33,585 bases of DNA from Planctomycetia bacterium (GCA_005772955.1 SXID01000036.1:1-33585); one strand, 5' to 3'. Positions 24,140 to 31,897 are shown, counted from the first letter of the stretch. Notes: a model not told the origin generated them from the sequence alone. Numbers and translations are program-made.

Positions 24140-24802
24140 CTACTTCATCGGTGCATCCCGTTCGGCTAACACCGCGAGTTCGGTGAGTTTGGCGGCTGTC
24201 ATGCCGATCCGCTCGAAGCACTCCGCGACGATGCTGTTGGGAGTGGTAAACAGGGTGATGAGCAGATCCATAGGGGTGAGCACCCCACGCCCGCAGTTGG
24301 AGGCGCGGCCGTGCGCGTCGCGGAGCAACCGAATCACGTTATCCGAGAGGAACTCGCGGTTGAGCAACAGCGGCGGGACCGGTTCGGCGTTGGCCTGGTG
24401 GAACAGGTCGCGGAACTGGTCGAGTAAGCCGGGCAGGTCGGCCCCGAGTTTCCCGGCCCACTTGAACACACCGGAGTCCGGCGCGGCCAGGAGGCCCATG
24501 AACAGGTGTGGGGTCCGCACGCTGTCCCAGTTGGTAGCGCGGGTGTGACCCAGAGCCTCGCGCAAGACGCGCGTCGCGGCCTCGTCCAGGATGTCCGGGC
24601 GGAGTCGGCCACTTGGCAGGAAGATGTCGTCCACGTTTTTGGACCCGTTCCCGTCTCGTACTGCGAATGCGGGGCGCGTTTCGGGAGGGGTAACCACCCG
24701 AATGGTGTGGTGATTATGTCGCGTCTCCACCCGACCCGCAAGACGGCCTCTTCGTTCACTTCGTACTTTTTCCTTGCTCGGCCGGTGGTTCCGGCCGACC
24801 AT
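24140..24802 (-). CDS. Stand-alone Clp N-terminal (Clp_N) domain protein
   Basis: About 220 aa. The C-terminal two-thirds resemble the double helical repeat at the front of ClpA/ClpC: LDEAATRVLREALGHTRATN with PHLFMGLLAAPDSGVFKWAG, then LSDNVIRLLRDAHGRASNCG with LTPMDLLITLFTTPNSIVAE. These are the TPEHLLLALL-type repeats. No ATPase follows, so it could act as an adaptor or a substrate-recognition module like ClpS or stand-alone ClpN proteins (inference). The N-terminal about 65 residues are Arg-rich and may not be translated. The start is uncertain: the ATG at 24800-24802 has no Shine-Dalgarno, and a GTG at 24853 lies inside a palindrome. Confidence 0.7.
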   Translation of the reverse strand: MVGRNHRPSKEKVRSERRGRLAGRVETRHNHHTIRVVTPPETRPAFAVRDGNGSKNVDDIFLPSGRLRPDILDEAATRVLREALGHTRATNWDSVRTPHLFMGLLAAPDSGVFKWAGKLGADLPGLLDQFRDLFHQANAEPVPPLLLNREFLSDNVIRLLRDAHGRASNCGRGVLTPMDLLITLFTTPNSIVAECFERIGMTAAKLTELAVLAERDAPMK

Positions 24803-24842
24803 GAATCGCGCCACACCGTAAGAAGTCCCCAGGTGAAGCCAC

Positions 24843-24927
24843 ACCCGACCCACTGACGCGGGCGGTTCGACAGTAACCAGTACTCATACTTCAAAGCGTT
24901 GAACCGCCCGCGTCAGCGGGTCGGGTT
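24843..24927. repeat. REP-like palindrome, copy 2
   Basis: The left arm is 24843-24868 and the right arm 24901-24926. The arms match at 25 of 26 positions (ACCCGACCC, A/G, CTGACGCGGGCGGTTC), with a 32-nt loop. The core is nearly the same as in copy 1 at 11218-11291: CTGACGCrGGCGGTTCGA. It lies between the Clp_N gene and the secreted gene at 24948, upstream of both. Confidence 0.82.
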
Positions 24928-24947
24928 CAGTCCACGAGGAGTTTCCC

Positions 24948-25841
24948 ATGCTGCGCCGGGTCTGGGCAGTCGTCGGGTTAGTGCTGGCCTGCGGGCTGGC
25001 AGGAGCGGTTCCGCGAGCGGCCGACGCGCCTGCGGAGGCGACCGTCACCGACGCCGAGAACAAGGAAGTGAAAGTAACTGGGCTGAAGTTCGGCATCGGC
25101 ACGCACCGGCTCGCGTGGATGGCCGACCCCGCCGGCACCACCGAGGACGCGAAGAAGGGGCCGCTCGCGCTCGAACTCCGCGAGCCGCACTCCACCACCC
25201 TCGCCAAGGGGATCATTACCTACGTTCCGGTCGGCTCGATCGAGGCAATCAAGTACGACTACGACAAACTCGTGGCGTCGGTGATGGTGAAGGGTTTGCC
25301 GGAACCGCTCGCGGGCACGCTCCAGTACAAGGGCATCAACGTCCTCGGCTTTGACGGCGTCGCCGACAGTAAGATCACGAAATTCAGCGGCGGCGCGTTC
25401 ACGAAGGGGAACATCAAGGCAGTCGCGTTCGCAGGCGCCAAGCCGGTCGTCCCGAAGAAGGGGCTGTCGCAGTGGCAGGTGCAGATCGACCAACCGAAAG
25501 CGATGGACCCGACGCTCAAGGTGGCGAACTTCAAGTTCCTGTACCAGTATCCCCTCGGCGTTCAGGTTCTGGCCGACGCCGCGATGGTCCGCAAGGGCGA
25601 CCCACTCAAGCTCGACGACACGGTGAAGCAGTTAACTGTGCTCGCGGTCGATCAAAACACGCACGTTGCGGTGGTGGAAGTTCTGATCGGCGACGCGGAG
25701 AAGGTGTTCGTGATTCCGCAAGAGGTCGAAAAAGACGGGAAGAAGGGCACGCTGGTCGGGTTGCTCGGAGAAGTGGACGCCGGGTGGAAGCTGTTCCCGC
25801 TGCACGCCATCAAGACCATGAAACGCCCCAAGAAGGACTGA
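24948..25841 (+). CDS. Secreted protein of unknown function
   Basis: 297 aa, beginning MLRRVWAVVGLVLACGLAGA and a signal peptide that probably ends near PRAADA. The mature part is beta-rich: ATVTDAENKEVKVTGLKFGI, GIITYVPVGSIEAIKYDYDK and ISKFSGG-like strands, with a Lys-rich C-terminus, LHAIKTMKRPKKD. The family is not recognised. The ATG has GAGGAG 7 nt upstream. The leader AGGAGTTTCCCATG is identical to that of the next gene at 25997, which suggests similar translation levels. It is directly downstream of the REP-like palindrome. Confidence 0.75.
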   Translation: MLRRVWAVVGLVLACGLAGAVPRAADAPAEATVTDAENKEVKVTGLKFGIGTHRLAWMADPAGTTEDAKKGPLALELREPHSTTLAKGIITYVPVGSIEAIKYDYDKLVASVMVKGLPEPLAGTLQYKGINVLGFDGVADSKITKFSGGAFTKGNIKAVAFAGAKPVVPKKGLSQWQVQIDQPKAMDPTLKVANFKFLYQYPLGVQVLADAAMVRKGDPLKLDDTVKQLTVLAVDQNTHVAVVEVLIGDAEKVFVIPQEVEKDGKKGTLVGLLGEVDAGWKLFPLHAIKTMKRPKKD

Positions 25842-25862
25842 GTACTGAATGAGCCAAACAAA

Positions 25863-25884
25863 CCCTGCGACCGCGGTCGCGGGG
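25863..25884 (+). terminator. Possible terminator hairpin
   Basis: CCCTGCGACCGCGGTCGCGG with a following GG forms a stem around the palindrome GCGACCGCGGTCGC, followed by CTTCTGCGTTTCTTCTTCC. It lies 22 bp after the stop of the 24948 gene. The U-tract is interrupted, so this is a moderate candidate. Confidence 0.45.
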
Positions 25885-25996
25885 CTTCTGCGTTTCTTCT
25901 TCCTGCTCGCCATTCGTTTCCACACCTTCGCGCTGCTGGACAAGCGCCTCGCGCTCGCGGATACTTTCCATTCGCCCACCCTCCCAGGAGTTTCCC

Positions 25997-26755
25997 ATGC
26001 GATCCGCTGCGCTGATTCTGGCTGTTTCGTTCACCGCTTCGCTCGCGGTATTGCGGGCCGAACCGCCCAAGCCCGAAAAGTTCGACGACACCGGCTTCGT
26101 GAAGATCTTCGACGGCAAAACGCTCGACGGCTGGAAGGTGTCCGCAAAGACCGGGCACAGCGGCACGAGCAAGAACAAGAGCGGTGGCAAGTGGGTCATC
26201 GAGAAGGGCGCGATCATCGGGAGCCAGGACATCCCCGGCAACGGCGGGATCATCATCACCGAGAAGGAGTACGGCGACTTCGAGATCGCGCTCGAGATGA
26301 ACAACGACGACGGCCCGGACAGCGGCCTGTTCCTCCGCAGCACCGACACCGGTAAGTGCTATCAGGCGATGATCGACTATCACAAGGGCGGTAACCTGAT
26401 GGGCATCTATGGCGAGGGCATCGGCGGGAAGCCGCACGTGCGGAACTTCGACTTCACGAAGGACGTGAACGAGATCGCGGTGAAGGAGTACAAGGAGTTC
26501 CCGTGCCCGGTGAAGGCGGAGGACTGGGCGAAGTTCTGGAAACACGGCGAATGGAACGAGATTCGCGCCCGCATCGAGGGCAACCCGCCGAAGCTCACGA
26601 CCTGGATCAAGGGCGTGAAGTTCATGGAGTATCAGGACACGGAGAAGCGCCTGGCTGACAAAGGCGGGATCGCGCTGCAAGTTCACGGCGGCGGGGACTA
26701 CACGAAGCAGTTCGTGCGCTACCGCAACGTCCGCGTGAAGGAACTGAAGAAGTGA
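25997..26755 (+). CDS. Secreted DUF1080 (3-keto-disaccharide hydrolase-type) protein
   Basis: 252 aa. A signal peptide, MRSAALILAVSFTASLAVLR, is followed by FVKIFDGKTLDGWKVSAKTG, the usual DUF1080 opening. GKWVIEKGAIIGSQDIPGNG, YGDFEIALEMNNDDGPDSGL, GEWNEIRARIEGNPPKLTTW and GIALQVHGGGDYTKQFVRYR complete the concanavalin-like lectin/glucanase fold. The family is greatly expanded in planctomycetes and is linked to binding or hydrolysis of keto-sugars; the exact substrate cannot be read from sequence. The ATG has AGGAG 6 nt upstream. Two tRNA genes on the opposite strand start 6 bp after the stop. Confidence 0.88.
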   Translation: MRSAALILAVSFTASLAVLRAEPPKPEKFDDTGFVKIFDGKTLDGWKVSAKTGHSGTSKNKSGGKWVIEKGAIIGSQDIPGNGGIIITEKEYGDFEIALEMNNDDGPDSGLFLRSTDTGKCYQAMIDYHKGGNLMGIYGEGIGGKPHVRNFDFTKDVNEIAVKEYKEFPCPVKAEDWAKFWKHGEWNEIRARIEGNPPKLTTWIKGVKFMEYQDTEKRLADKGGIALQVHGGGDYTKQFVRYRNVRVKELKK

Positions 26756-26760
26756 GCGAG

Positions 26761-26832
26761 TACCCCGGCCAGGAGTCGAACCCGGAACGTCCCGGTAGAA
26801 GCGGGATGTGATTTCCGTTTCACCAACGGGGC
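26761..26832 (-). tRNA. tRNA-Arg (anticodon TCT)
   Basis: A 72-nt cloverleaf on the minus strand. The acceptor GCCCCGT pairs with CCGGGGT with a G-U at 1-72 and one T-C mismatch at 7-66; the discriminator is A. The D stem is GTGA/TCAC with loop AACGGAAA. The anticodon stem is TCCCG/CGGGA with loop CTTCTAC, anticodon TCT. The variable loop is 4 nt, and the T arm is CCGGG-TTCGACT-CCTGG. CCA is not encoded. It would read AGA and AGG. Confidence 0.85.
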
Positions 26833-26836
26833 CAAG

Positions 26837-26921
26837 CGGAAGGGACAGGACTCGAACCTGCAAGGGCTTGCGCCTCGTTCGCTTTCCAAGCGAGTGCCGT
26901 CACCAATCGGCTTGCCCTTCC
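26837..26921 (-). tRNA. tRNA-Ser (anticodon GGA)
   Basis: An 85-nt tRNA on the minus strand. The acceptor GGAAGGG/CCCTTCC has discriminator G. The D arm is GCC-GATTGGTGAC-GGC, and the anticodon stem CTCGC/GCGAA has a C-A mismatch at its outer end. The loop TTGGAAA gives anticodon GGA. A long variable arm is present (CGAGGCGCAAGCCCTTG), as expected for serine, and the T arm is GCAGG-TTCGAGT-CCTGT. It is 4 nt upstream of tRNA-Arg, so the two are one transcript. CCA is not encoded. Confidence 0.88.
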
Positions 26922-26977
26922 GTGTGATGTGGAGGAGACAGCCGTGACCTGGGAGAGGTTCGCGCCGTGGGCGCAGC

Positions 26978-27126
26978 AAAGGCAGAAGAGGGATTAACCA
27001 CGAAGACACAAAGAACACAAAGAAGACGAACACAAGAGAAGTTCTGTTTTGAAGAACTCTGCTTCTGCTTGTGTTCGTCTTCTTTGTGTTCTTTGTGTCT
27101 TCGTGGTTAATCCCTCTTCTGCCTTT
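26978..27126. repeat. Perfect 59-bp inverted repeat
   Basis: 26978-27036 and 27068-27126 are exact reverse complements over 59 bp, with a 31-nt spacer that itself has AGTTCT/AGAACT pairing. The arms carry ATTAACCACGAAGACACAAA and GAACACAAAGAAGACGAAC, an 8-9-bp periodic repeat of the AACACAAAG type. It separates the Ser-Arg tRNA pair from the M61 peptidase stop (27134). A perfect match this long points to recent formation or active gene conversion. Confidence 0.92.
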
Positions 27127-27133
27127 AACTGCG

Positions 27134-28996
27134 TCACTTCGCTTTCGGCTTCACAACCTCCGCGAGCACATCCGCCTTCCCCTCGGCTTTCTCCAGTCGC
27201 GGGTGGCGCGCGCCGCCCGTGTAGTCGAGCGCATGCGTCTTGAAGAAGTCACCGCTCTCGGCGAGCAGTTCCAACTTGCCGCCGGATTTGGTCGCGGCCA
27301 CGGCGGTCTTCAGATAGTCCGTCGCGAACCGGCGGCCGTTCACCGCGATCAACTTCATCCCAGGCGCGAGGCCGGCTTTCGCGGCGGCCGAGTCCGGCAC
27401 GATGTCGCCGATCAACCCGTCGGCACTCACCGCGAAGCCGACCGAGTCCGTCAGGTTCGCGCCGCGCGACAACCCTTCCATCGTGGCGAACAGGTCGGTG
27501 GGCTTCTCGGTGTACGTCAGTTTCCACCCGCCCTCGGTGATACCTTCGAGCGGCGGCGTTTCGGCGGCCACTTCGACGCGTCGCGCGAAGTACGCCTTCC
27601 AGTCTCGCTCCACGACCGCGTTCAGCGCGTCGAGGACGTTTTCGAAGTTGTAGCCCTTCACCTCTGGCTTGCCGCTGCCGCTGCCGAAGAACGCTTTGCA
27701 AAAGTCGTCGAGCGACTTCGCGCCCTTCGTTTGCGTGCGGATCAGCACATCGACTTCGAGCCACAGCAGCGTGCCCTCGTCGTAGAAGTCCACCGAGCGG
27801 CGGGCCGAGCGCCAGGAACCGGTCGCGTCGAACAGCGTGCTGGCAGCCGCGGCGGTGTCGTCGAGCGGGCGCCAGCCTCGCGCCTTCACGTTGGTCATGC
27901 GCGCCGCGGTCATCGCGAGGTAGTCGCGTCCCTCGTCCGCGGTGTACAGGCCGCTGCGCACCGCGAGCAACCACCCGAGGTAATTGGTTAACCCTTCGTA
28001 GACCCATAGTAGTCGCGTCTGCTGCGGCTTCTGGTAGTCGGGCATAATCATGTCGGCGGGGCGCCGAAACTTGCCGTTCCACGCGTGAACGAACTCGTGC
28101 GGGAACAACGTCGCCGACCCCTTGCGCTCCGCGGTCTTGATCAGCGCGAGTTCTGACAACCGGTTGTCACTCGACTGATGGTGTTCGATGCCCGCTCGCG
28201 GGATGTGGTTGCTCAAGCCCAGCAGGAACGTGTAGTTCGTGTACGGTTTCGCGGGGCCGAACAGCGCCGCCGCTTCGCCCGGCAACTTGTTCCACGACTT
28301 GAGCGTGGCTTCCGGCACTTCAAGTCCGTCTGGGCTGTCGCACGCAATCACGACGCGGTGTTTGTCCTTCTCGTCGCCCAGCGGAACGATGCGCACGTAT
28401 TCGCCCGCGAGCAGCGGCGAGTCGATGAGCGTTTCGAGCGTGACCTCTTTGAACACGACCTTCCCGTTTTTCTCGTCTTTCGTGGGAAGCGCGGTACCGT
28501 ACTTCCAGTTGGTCGGGAGCTTCACCGCGGCATCGATGGTGAGGCCCAGCGGCTTCGCGAGTTTGGGGTACACGAGTACGTCGTTCCAGTTCATCGTCAT
28601 CAGCTTGGGTGACGCGACCGTCATGAACTGCGCGCCGCCTTCGGCGCCGGCCGCGAGCAACAGGTCGAAGGTCACTTCGACCGCGCTCGCGCCCTGCGGC
28701 ACGGTGACGTTGATGGTGAACGGGTCGGCGTCGTCGCGCTTCCAGTCGATGGCCTTGCCACCCGCTTTGACGCGCAACTCAGTCACGTTCGCGATCTGCC
28801 CGACAGGCCGGTGGCGGCCCGGTATCCACTTCGGGTAGTGCAGCGAGAGTTGCCCCGGTGCGGCCGGGATCGTCACGCGAACGTGGATCACCTTCCGCGC
28901 CACCTCGGACGCATTGACCTCCAGTTCAATGTTCTGTGCGAAGGTGAGCGATGGGACCGCAACGAGCGCGAAAATGACGAACGCGAAACGCGGCAT
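27134..28996 (-). CDS. Secreted M61-family (glycyl aminopeptidase-like) metallopeptidase with PDZ domain
   Basis: 620 aa. The signal peptide MPRFAFVIFALVAVPSLTFA is cleaved near AQNIE. The N-terminal beta domain contains LSLHYPKWIPGRHRPVGQIA. The catalytic zinc motif HEFVHAWNGK starts at His300 (Glu301, His304), in the family's HExxH-WN form. LLWVYEGLTNYLGWLLAVRS supplies the downstream Glu ligand. The C-terminal PDZ domain (about 520-600) includes GLIGDIVPDSAAAKAGLAPG and MKLIAVNGRRF. It probably cleaves peptides in the periplasm or outside the cell. The ATG has GGAG 9 nt upstream. It is divergent from the SNF2 gene and ends 8 bp from the perfect inverted repeat. Confidence 0.92.
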   Translation of the reverse strand: MPRFAFVIFALVAVPSLTFAQNIELEVNASEVARKVIHVRVTIPAAPGQLSLHYPKWIPGRHRPVGQIANVTELRVKAGGKAIDWKRDDADPFTINVTVPQGASAVEVTFDLLLAAGAEGGAQFMTVASPKLMTMNWNDVLVYPKLAKPLGLTIDAAVKLPTNWKYGTALPTKDEKNGKVVFKEVTLETLIDSPLLAGEYVRIVPLGDEKDKHRVVIACDSPDGLEVPEATLKSWNKLPGEAAALFGPAKPYTNYTFLLGLSNHIPRAGIEHHQSSDNRLSELALIKTAERKGSATLFPHEFVHAWNGKFRRPADMIMPDYQKPQQTRLLWVYEGLTNYLGWLLAVRSGLYTADEGRDYLAMTAARMTNVKARGWRPLDDTAAAASTLFDATGSWRSARRSVDFYDEGTLLWLEVDVLIRTQTKGAKSLDDFCKAFFGSGSGKPEVKGYNFENVLDALNAVVERDWKAYFARRVEVAAETPPLEGITEGGWKLTYTEKPTDLFATMEGLSRGANLTDSVGFAVSADGLIGDIVPDSAAAKAGLAPGMKLIAVNGRRFATDYLKTAVAATKSGGKLELLAESGDFFKTHALDYTGGARHPRLEKAEGKADVLAEVVKPKAK

Positions 28997-29068
28997 GGCA
29001 GGCTTCTCCGGGTGAGGGTGCGACGAGCCGACATGATACCCACGGCACGCGCGAAAGTGTGCGTTTTC

Positions 29069-29125
29069 CGGACGAGCCGGAGCGACAGATCATGTGGTCC
29101 GTCGCTCACGCTTCCGGCTCGTCCG
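29069..29125. repeat. Palindrome between the M61 and SNF2 genes
   Basis: CGGACGAGCCGGA (29069-29081) pairs perfectly with TCCGGCTCGTCCG (29113-29125). AGCGAC (29081-29086) also pairs with GTCGCT (29101-29106), so the hairpin has two stems separated by CACGCT on the 3' side. The right arm reads GTCGCTCACGCTTCCGGCTC, which looks like a dispersed repeat unit with a 7-bp deletion in the left arm. It occupies the middle of the 201-bp divergent promoter region. Confidence 0.75.
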
Positions 29126-29197
29126 CGCCGACTGACGGAGCGTTTCGGGTCTTCACCGGGTAGGATGAACGGAAGTCAACCGAGATGAGGGTCAAGG

Positions 29198-31432
29198 ATG
29201 TTACGCGAAGTGCAGATCGACATCCGGCGGCAGCGCGCGAAGGCGGTCAAGTTCCAGATCGAGAACCTGGGCAAGAACCGCGTGTTCTCCGATTACCGGA
29301 TCACCAACCCGGAGTCCGGCGGGCAGTACACCGTGTCCGTCAAGGGGTTCGACACTGGCGACAACGCCTGCACGTGCCCCGACTTCAAGGCCAACACGCT
29401 CGGCACCTGCAAACACATCGAGGCGATTCTCGATCAGCTCAAGGACGAACTGCCACCGAACCTCCAGAAGAAGAAGGCCGCCGTCACGCGCCCGGAGATT
29501 TTCCTCCACTACGGCGAGCACCTGCAACTTGGTGTTCACCTTCCACCCAGGCACTCCGACAAACTCGCGAAGCTCGCGCTCACCTATTTCGACGACAAGG
29601 GGCTGTGGTCCGGGCGCGGGAAGTACCCCGACCTCATCCGCGACGTAGAAGCGGTGCCCGAAGAAGTTACCGTGATGTCCGACGCGCTGGAGTTCGTCGA
29701 TCGCGAGATCGAGCGTGCGGAGATGGGCGCGCGCGAACTCGAATGGGTGAAGCAACTTGAAGCCGGGACGCTCGACCTGAACCTGCTCTCCGTTCCGCTC
29801 TACGATTACCAAATGCGAGGTGTGCTATTCCTCGCGTGCCGGGGTCGCAGCATCCTCGGCGATGACATGGGACTTGGCAAAACCGTTCAGACACTCGCGG
29901 CAGTGGAACTGCTCGCCCGCGAACGCGGCATCCAGCGCGCGTTAGTGGTCGCGCCGGCATCCGTGAAGTACCAGTGGGAAACGGAGATTCGCAAGTTCAC
30001 GACGCGCCCGGTTCAGGTGATCGACGGCAACCCGGAGGCGCGGCTCGGTCAGTACGAGGAGCCGACCTTCTACCGACTCGTTAACTACGAACAGGTCGTG
30101 CGCGACCGCGAGGCGATCAACGCGTGGAAGCCCGACGTGATCGTTCTAGATGAGGCCCAGCGCATCAAGAACTGGGAAGCGAAGACCAGCAAAGCGGTGA
30201 AGAAATTGCAGAGCCGCTACGCGATGGTGCTAACCGGCACACCGCTGGAGAACAAACTCGAAGAACTTTACAGCATCGTGCAGTTCGTTGACGAACGCCG
30301 GTTTGGGCCGGCGTTCGAGTTCCTCCACGAACACCGCGTCCTCGACGAAACCGGCAACCTGAAAGGCTACCGCAACCTCGACAAGATTCGCGAGAAACTC
30401 GCGCCAATCTTCTTGCGCCGCACGCGCGGCGAGGTACTCACCCAACTGCCGGCTCGCACGGACAACACCGTGTTCGTCGAACTCGCGGACGAGCAGCGCG
30501 GCCCTTACGAGGAGCAACGCGTCACGCTCGCGCGCCTGCTGCAAAAGAACTACCTCACCGATCTCGACCGCAAGCGCATCCTCGCGTCTCTGGTGAATCT
30601 CCGCACGATCTGCGACAGCTTGTTCCTCTTCGACAAGCAGACCCGCGTCTCGCCAAAACTCGACGAGTTCGCGGAGTTGGTACCCGACCTCGTGACCGAG
30701 CACAAACTGGTCGTCTTTTCGCAGTGGGAAACGATGGCGATGGAGGCGGCGAAGGTACTGGACACGCTCGGCGTTGGGTATGTGCTGTTGCACGGCGGGC
30801 TGCCGGGCAAGGATCGCAAAGCGGTTCTGGAGCGGTTCCAGACGGACCCCGCGTGCAAAGTGTTCCTCAGCACCGACGCGGGCGGAACCGGACTGAATCT
30901 TCAGACTGCGGACACGGTGGTGAACCTCGAACTGCCGTGGAACCCCGCCGTACTGGAACAGCGTATCGCACGCGTCCACCGCATGGGCCAGAACCGCCCA
31001 GTGCGGGTGATCAATTTTGTCACACGGGGCACTATTGAAGAAAAGGTGCTGCGAACTGTCGAGTCGAAACAGGCGCTGTTCACGGGGTTGTTCGCGGGCG
31101 ACGCCGACGAGATCCCGTTCGAGGCGATCGGCACCGGCGGGTTCCTCGACACGATGCGCGAACTGGTCGGCGCCGGTGGTGAAGCGAGCGGGGGGCGTAA
31201 GTTCCCTGTTGAATCGCAACTCGAGGAGTCACGAAAAGAAACAGGGGGTTTACGCCCCCCGCTCGCCACGACTGCCACGCTGTGGCACGGGGTCGCGCAG
31301 ATCGTGGAAGGCGCGTGCGCGGTTCTCGCGGACTCCGGCGCTGCCGGGCAGATTCCGCCCGAAGTGCGCGAACGCCTTCACGCCGCAATTCGTTCGCTCG
31401 CAAGCAACCTCGGGCCCGAATCCGCGAATTAG
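29198..31432 (+). CDS. SWIM-type zinc finger SNF2-family helicase/ATPase
   Basis: 744 aa. The N-terminal SWIM finger has ACTCPDFKANTLGTCKHIEA (C-x-C-x10-C-x-H, about 57-75). The ATPase core contains DDMGLGKTVQTLAAV (motif I, about 222), VVAPASVKYQWETEI, VIVLDEAQRIKN (DEAQ at 318), MVLTGTPLENKLEELYSIVQ, and then HELICc motifs KLVVFSQWETMAMEAAKVLD, STDAGGTGLNLQTADTVVNL and RIARVHRMGQNRPVRVINFV. SNF2 proteins move along DNA or displace bound proteins; in bacteria the RapA/HepA and SWIM groups act in transcription recycling or repair. The C-terminal tail (663-690) is encoded by an in-frame palindromic insertion. The ATG has GAGGG upstream. Confidence 0.93.
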   Translation: MLREVQIDIRRQRAKAVKFQIENLGKNRVFSDYRITNPESGGQYTVSVKGFDTGDNACTCPDFKANTLGTCKHIEAILDQLKDELPPNLQKKKAAVTRPEIFLHYGEHLQLGVHLPPRHSDKLAKLALTYFDDKGLWSGRGKYPDLIRDVEAVPEEVTVMSDALEFVDREIERAEMGARELEWVKQLEAGTLDLNLLSVPLYDYQMRGVLFLACRGRSILGDDMGLGKTVQTLAAVELLARERGIQRALVVAPASVKYQWETEIRKFTTRPVQVIDGNPEARLGQYEEPTFYRLVNYEQVVRDREAINAWKPDVIVLDEAQRIKNWEAKTSKAVKKLQSRYAMVLTGTPLENKLEELYSIVQFVDERRFGPAFEFLHEHRVLDETGNLKGYRNLDKIREKLAPIFLRRTRGEVLTQLPARTDNTVFVELADEQRGPYEEQRVTLARLLQKNYLTDLDRKRILASLVNLRTICDSLFLFDKQTRVSPKLDEFAELVPDLVTEHKLVVFSQWETMAMEAAKVLDTLGVGYVLLHGGLPGKDRKAVLERFQTDPACKVFLSTDAGGTGLNLQTADTVVNLELPWNPAVLEQRIARVHRMGQNRPVRVINFVTRGTIEEKVLRTVESKQALFTGLFAGDADEIPFEAIGTGGFLDTMRELVGAGGEASGGRKFPVESQLEESRKETGGLRPPLATTATLWHGVAQIVEGACAVLADSGAAGQIPPEVRERLHAAIRSLASNLGPESAN
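31184..31266. repeat. Palindromic element inserted in frame in the SNF2 gene
   Basis: GCGAGCGGGGGGCGTAA (31184-31200) continues to 31210; the right arm 31240-31266 is its reverse complement with 24 of 27 matches, around a 29-nt loop. The whole 83 bp is read in frame as about 28 residues beginning ASGGRKF and ending GGLRPPLA, between the helicase core and a helical C-terminus. The left-arm core recurs once at 4475-4489. Confidence 0.82.
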
Positions 31433-31450
31433 CCCCGCAACCGGCGCAGT

Positions 31451-31466
31451 TGGCACGGACCGTGCA
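31451..31466 (+). promoter_or_regulatory. Sigma-54 (RpoN) promoter candidate
   Basis: TGGCACGGACCGTGCA matches the -24/-12 consensus TGGCACR-N4-TTGCA at all but one position. GG and GC are separated by exactly 10 nt. Transcription would start near 31477, about 84 nt before the ATG at 31561. A 7-bp hairpin (TTCCCGC-TCC-GCGGGAA, 31520-31536) lies in the leader. Sigma-54 promoters need an activator; none is visible nearby. Confidence 0.7.
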
Positions 31467-31560
31467 AGTTCTTCCCGGTGCTGAATCGACCTGACGCGGA
31501 TCGTCGGGTCACAATCCACTTCCCGCTCCGCGGGAAACTCTCACACCGGAGGACCAAGAA

Positions 31561-31884
31561 ATGAGAGCGTTCGCACTTGCGGCCACGGCGGTTGCGGGGT
31601 TGCTCTGTACCGCGAGCACCGCCGATGCCCAGTACCGCTACCGCAGCCGAGTGGTTTACAGTTACCCAACGCAGACGTACCCCATTCCTGATGGGGTGAC
31701 GAGTGTCGGCACCTACGTCCCGCTCAGGGGCACGAGCATTTTCGTGCCGAGTTCGTCGTCGTCCTACTACACGCCGACGTACGTGTACTCAACCTCCGAT
31801 GGCGTCTACTACATGGCGCCGTACTCCAACAGGTACATCGTGCCGTCGAACGGAATGTGGCGCGGTCGGGGATGGCGCTGGTAA
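31561..31884 (+). CDS. Small secreted Tyr/Ser-rich protein
   Basis: 107 aa. The signal peptide MRAFALAATAVAGLLCTAST is followed by ADAQ and a cleavage site. The mature peptide of about 83 residues is rich in Tyr, Ser, Pro and Arg: YRYRSRVVYSYPTQTYPIPD, IFVPSSSSSYYTPTYVYSTS, ending GMWRGRGWRW. It has no Cys in the mature part. It shares design with the next gene (signal peptide, AxAQY start, Tyr-rich, C-terminal Trp), so they are probably distant paralogues. The ATG follows GGAGGACCAAGA, a strong site. It is preceded by a sigma-54-like promoter and followed by a strong terminator, so it is its own transcription unit. Function unknown. Confidence 0.8.
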   Translation: MRAFALAATAVAGLLCTASTADAQYRYRSRVVYSYPTQTYPIPDGVTSVGTYVPLRGTSIFVPSSSSSYYTPTYVYSTSDGVYYMAPYSNRYIVPSNGMWRGRGWRW

Positions 31885-31897
31885 GAGTAACGCGACG

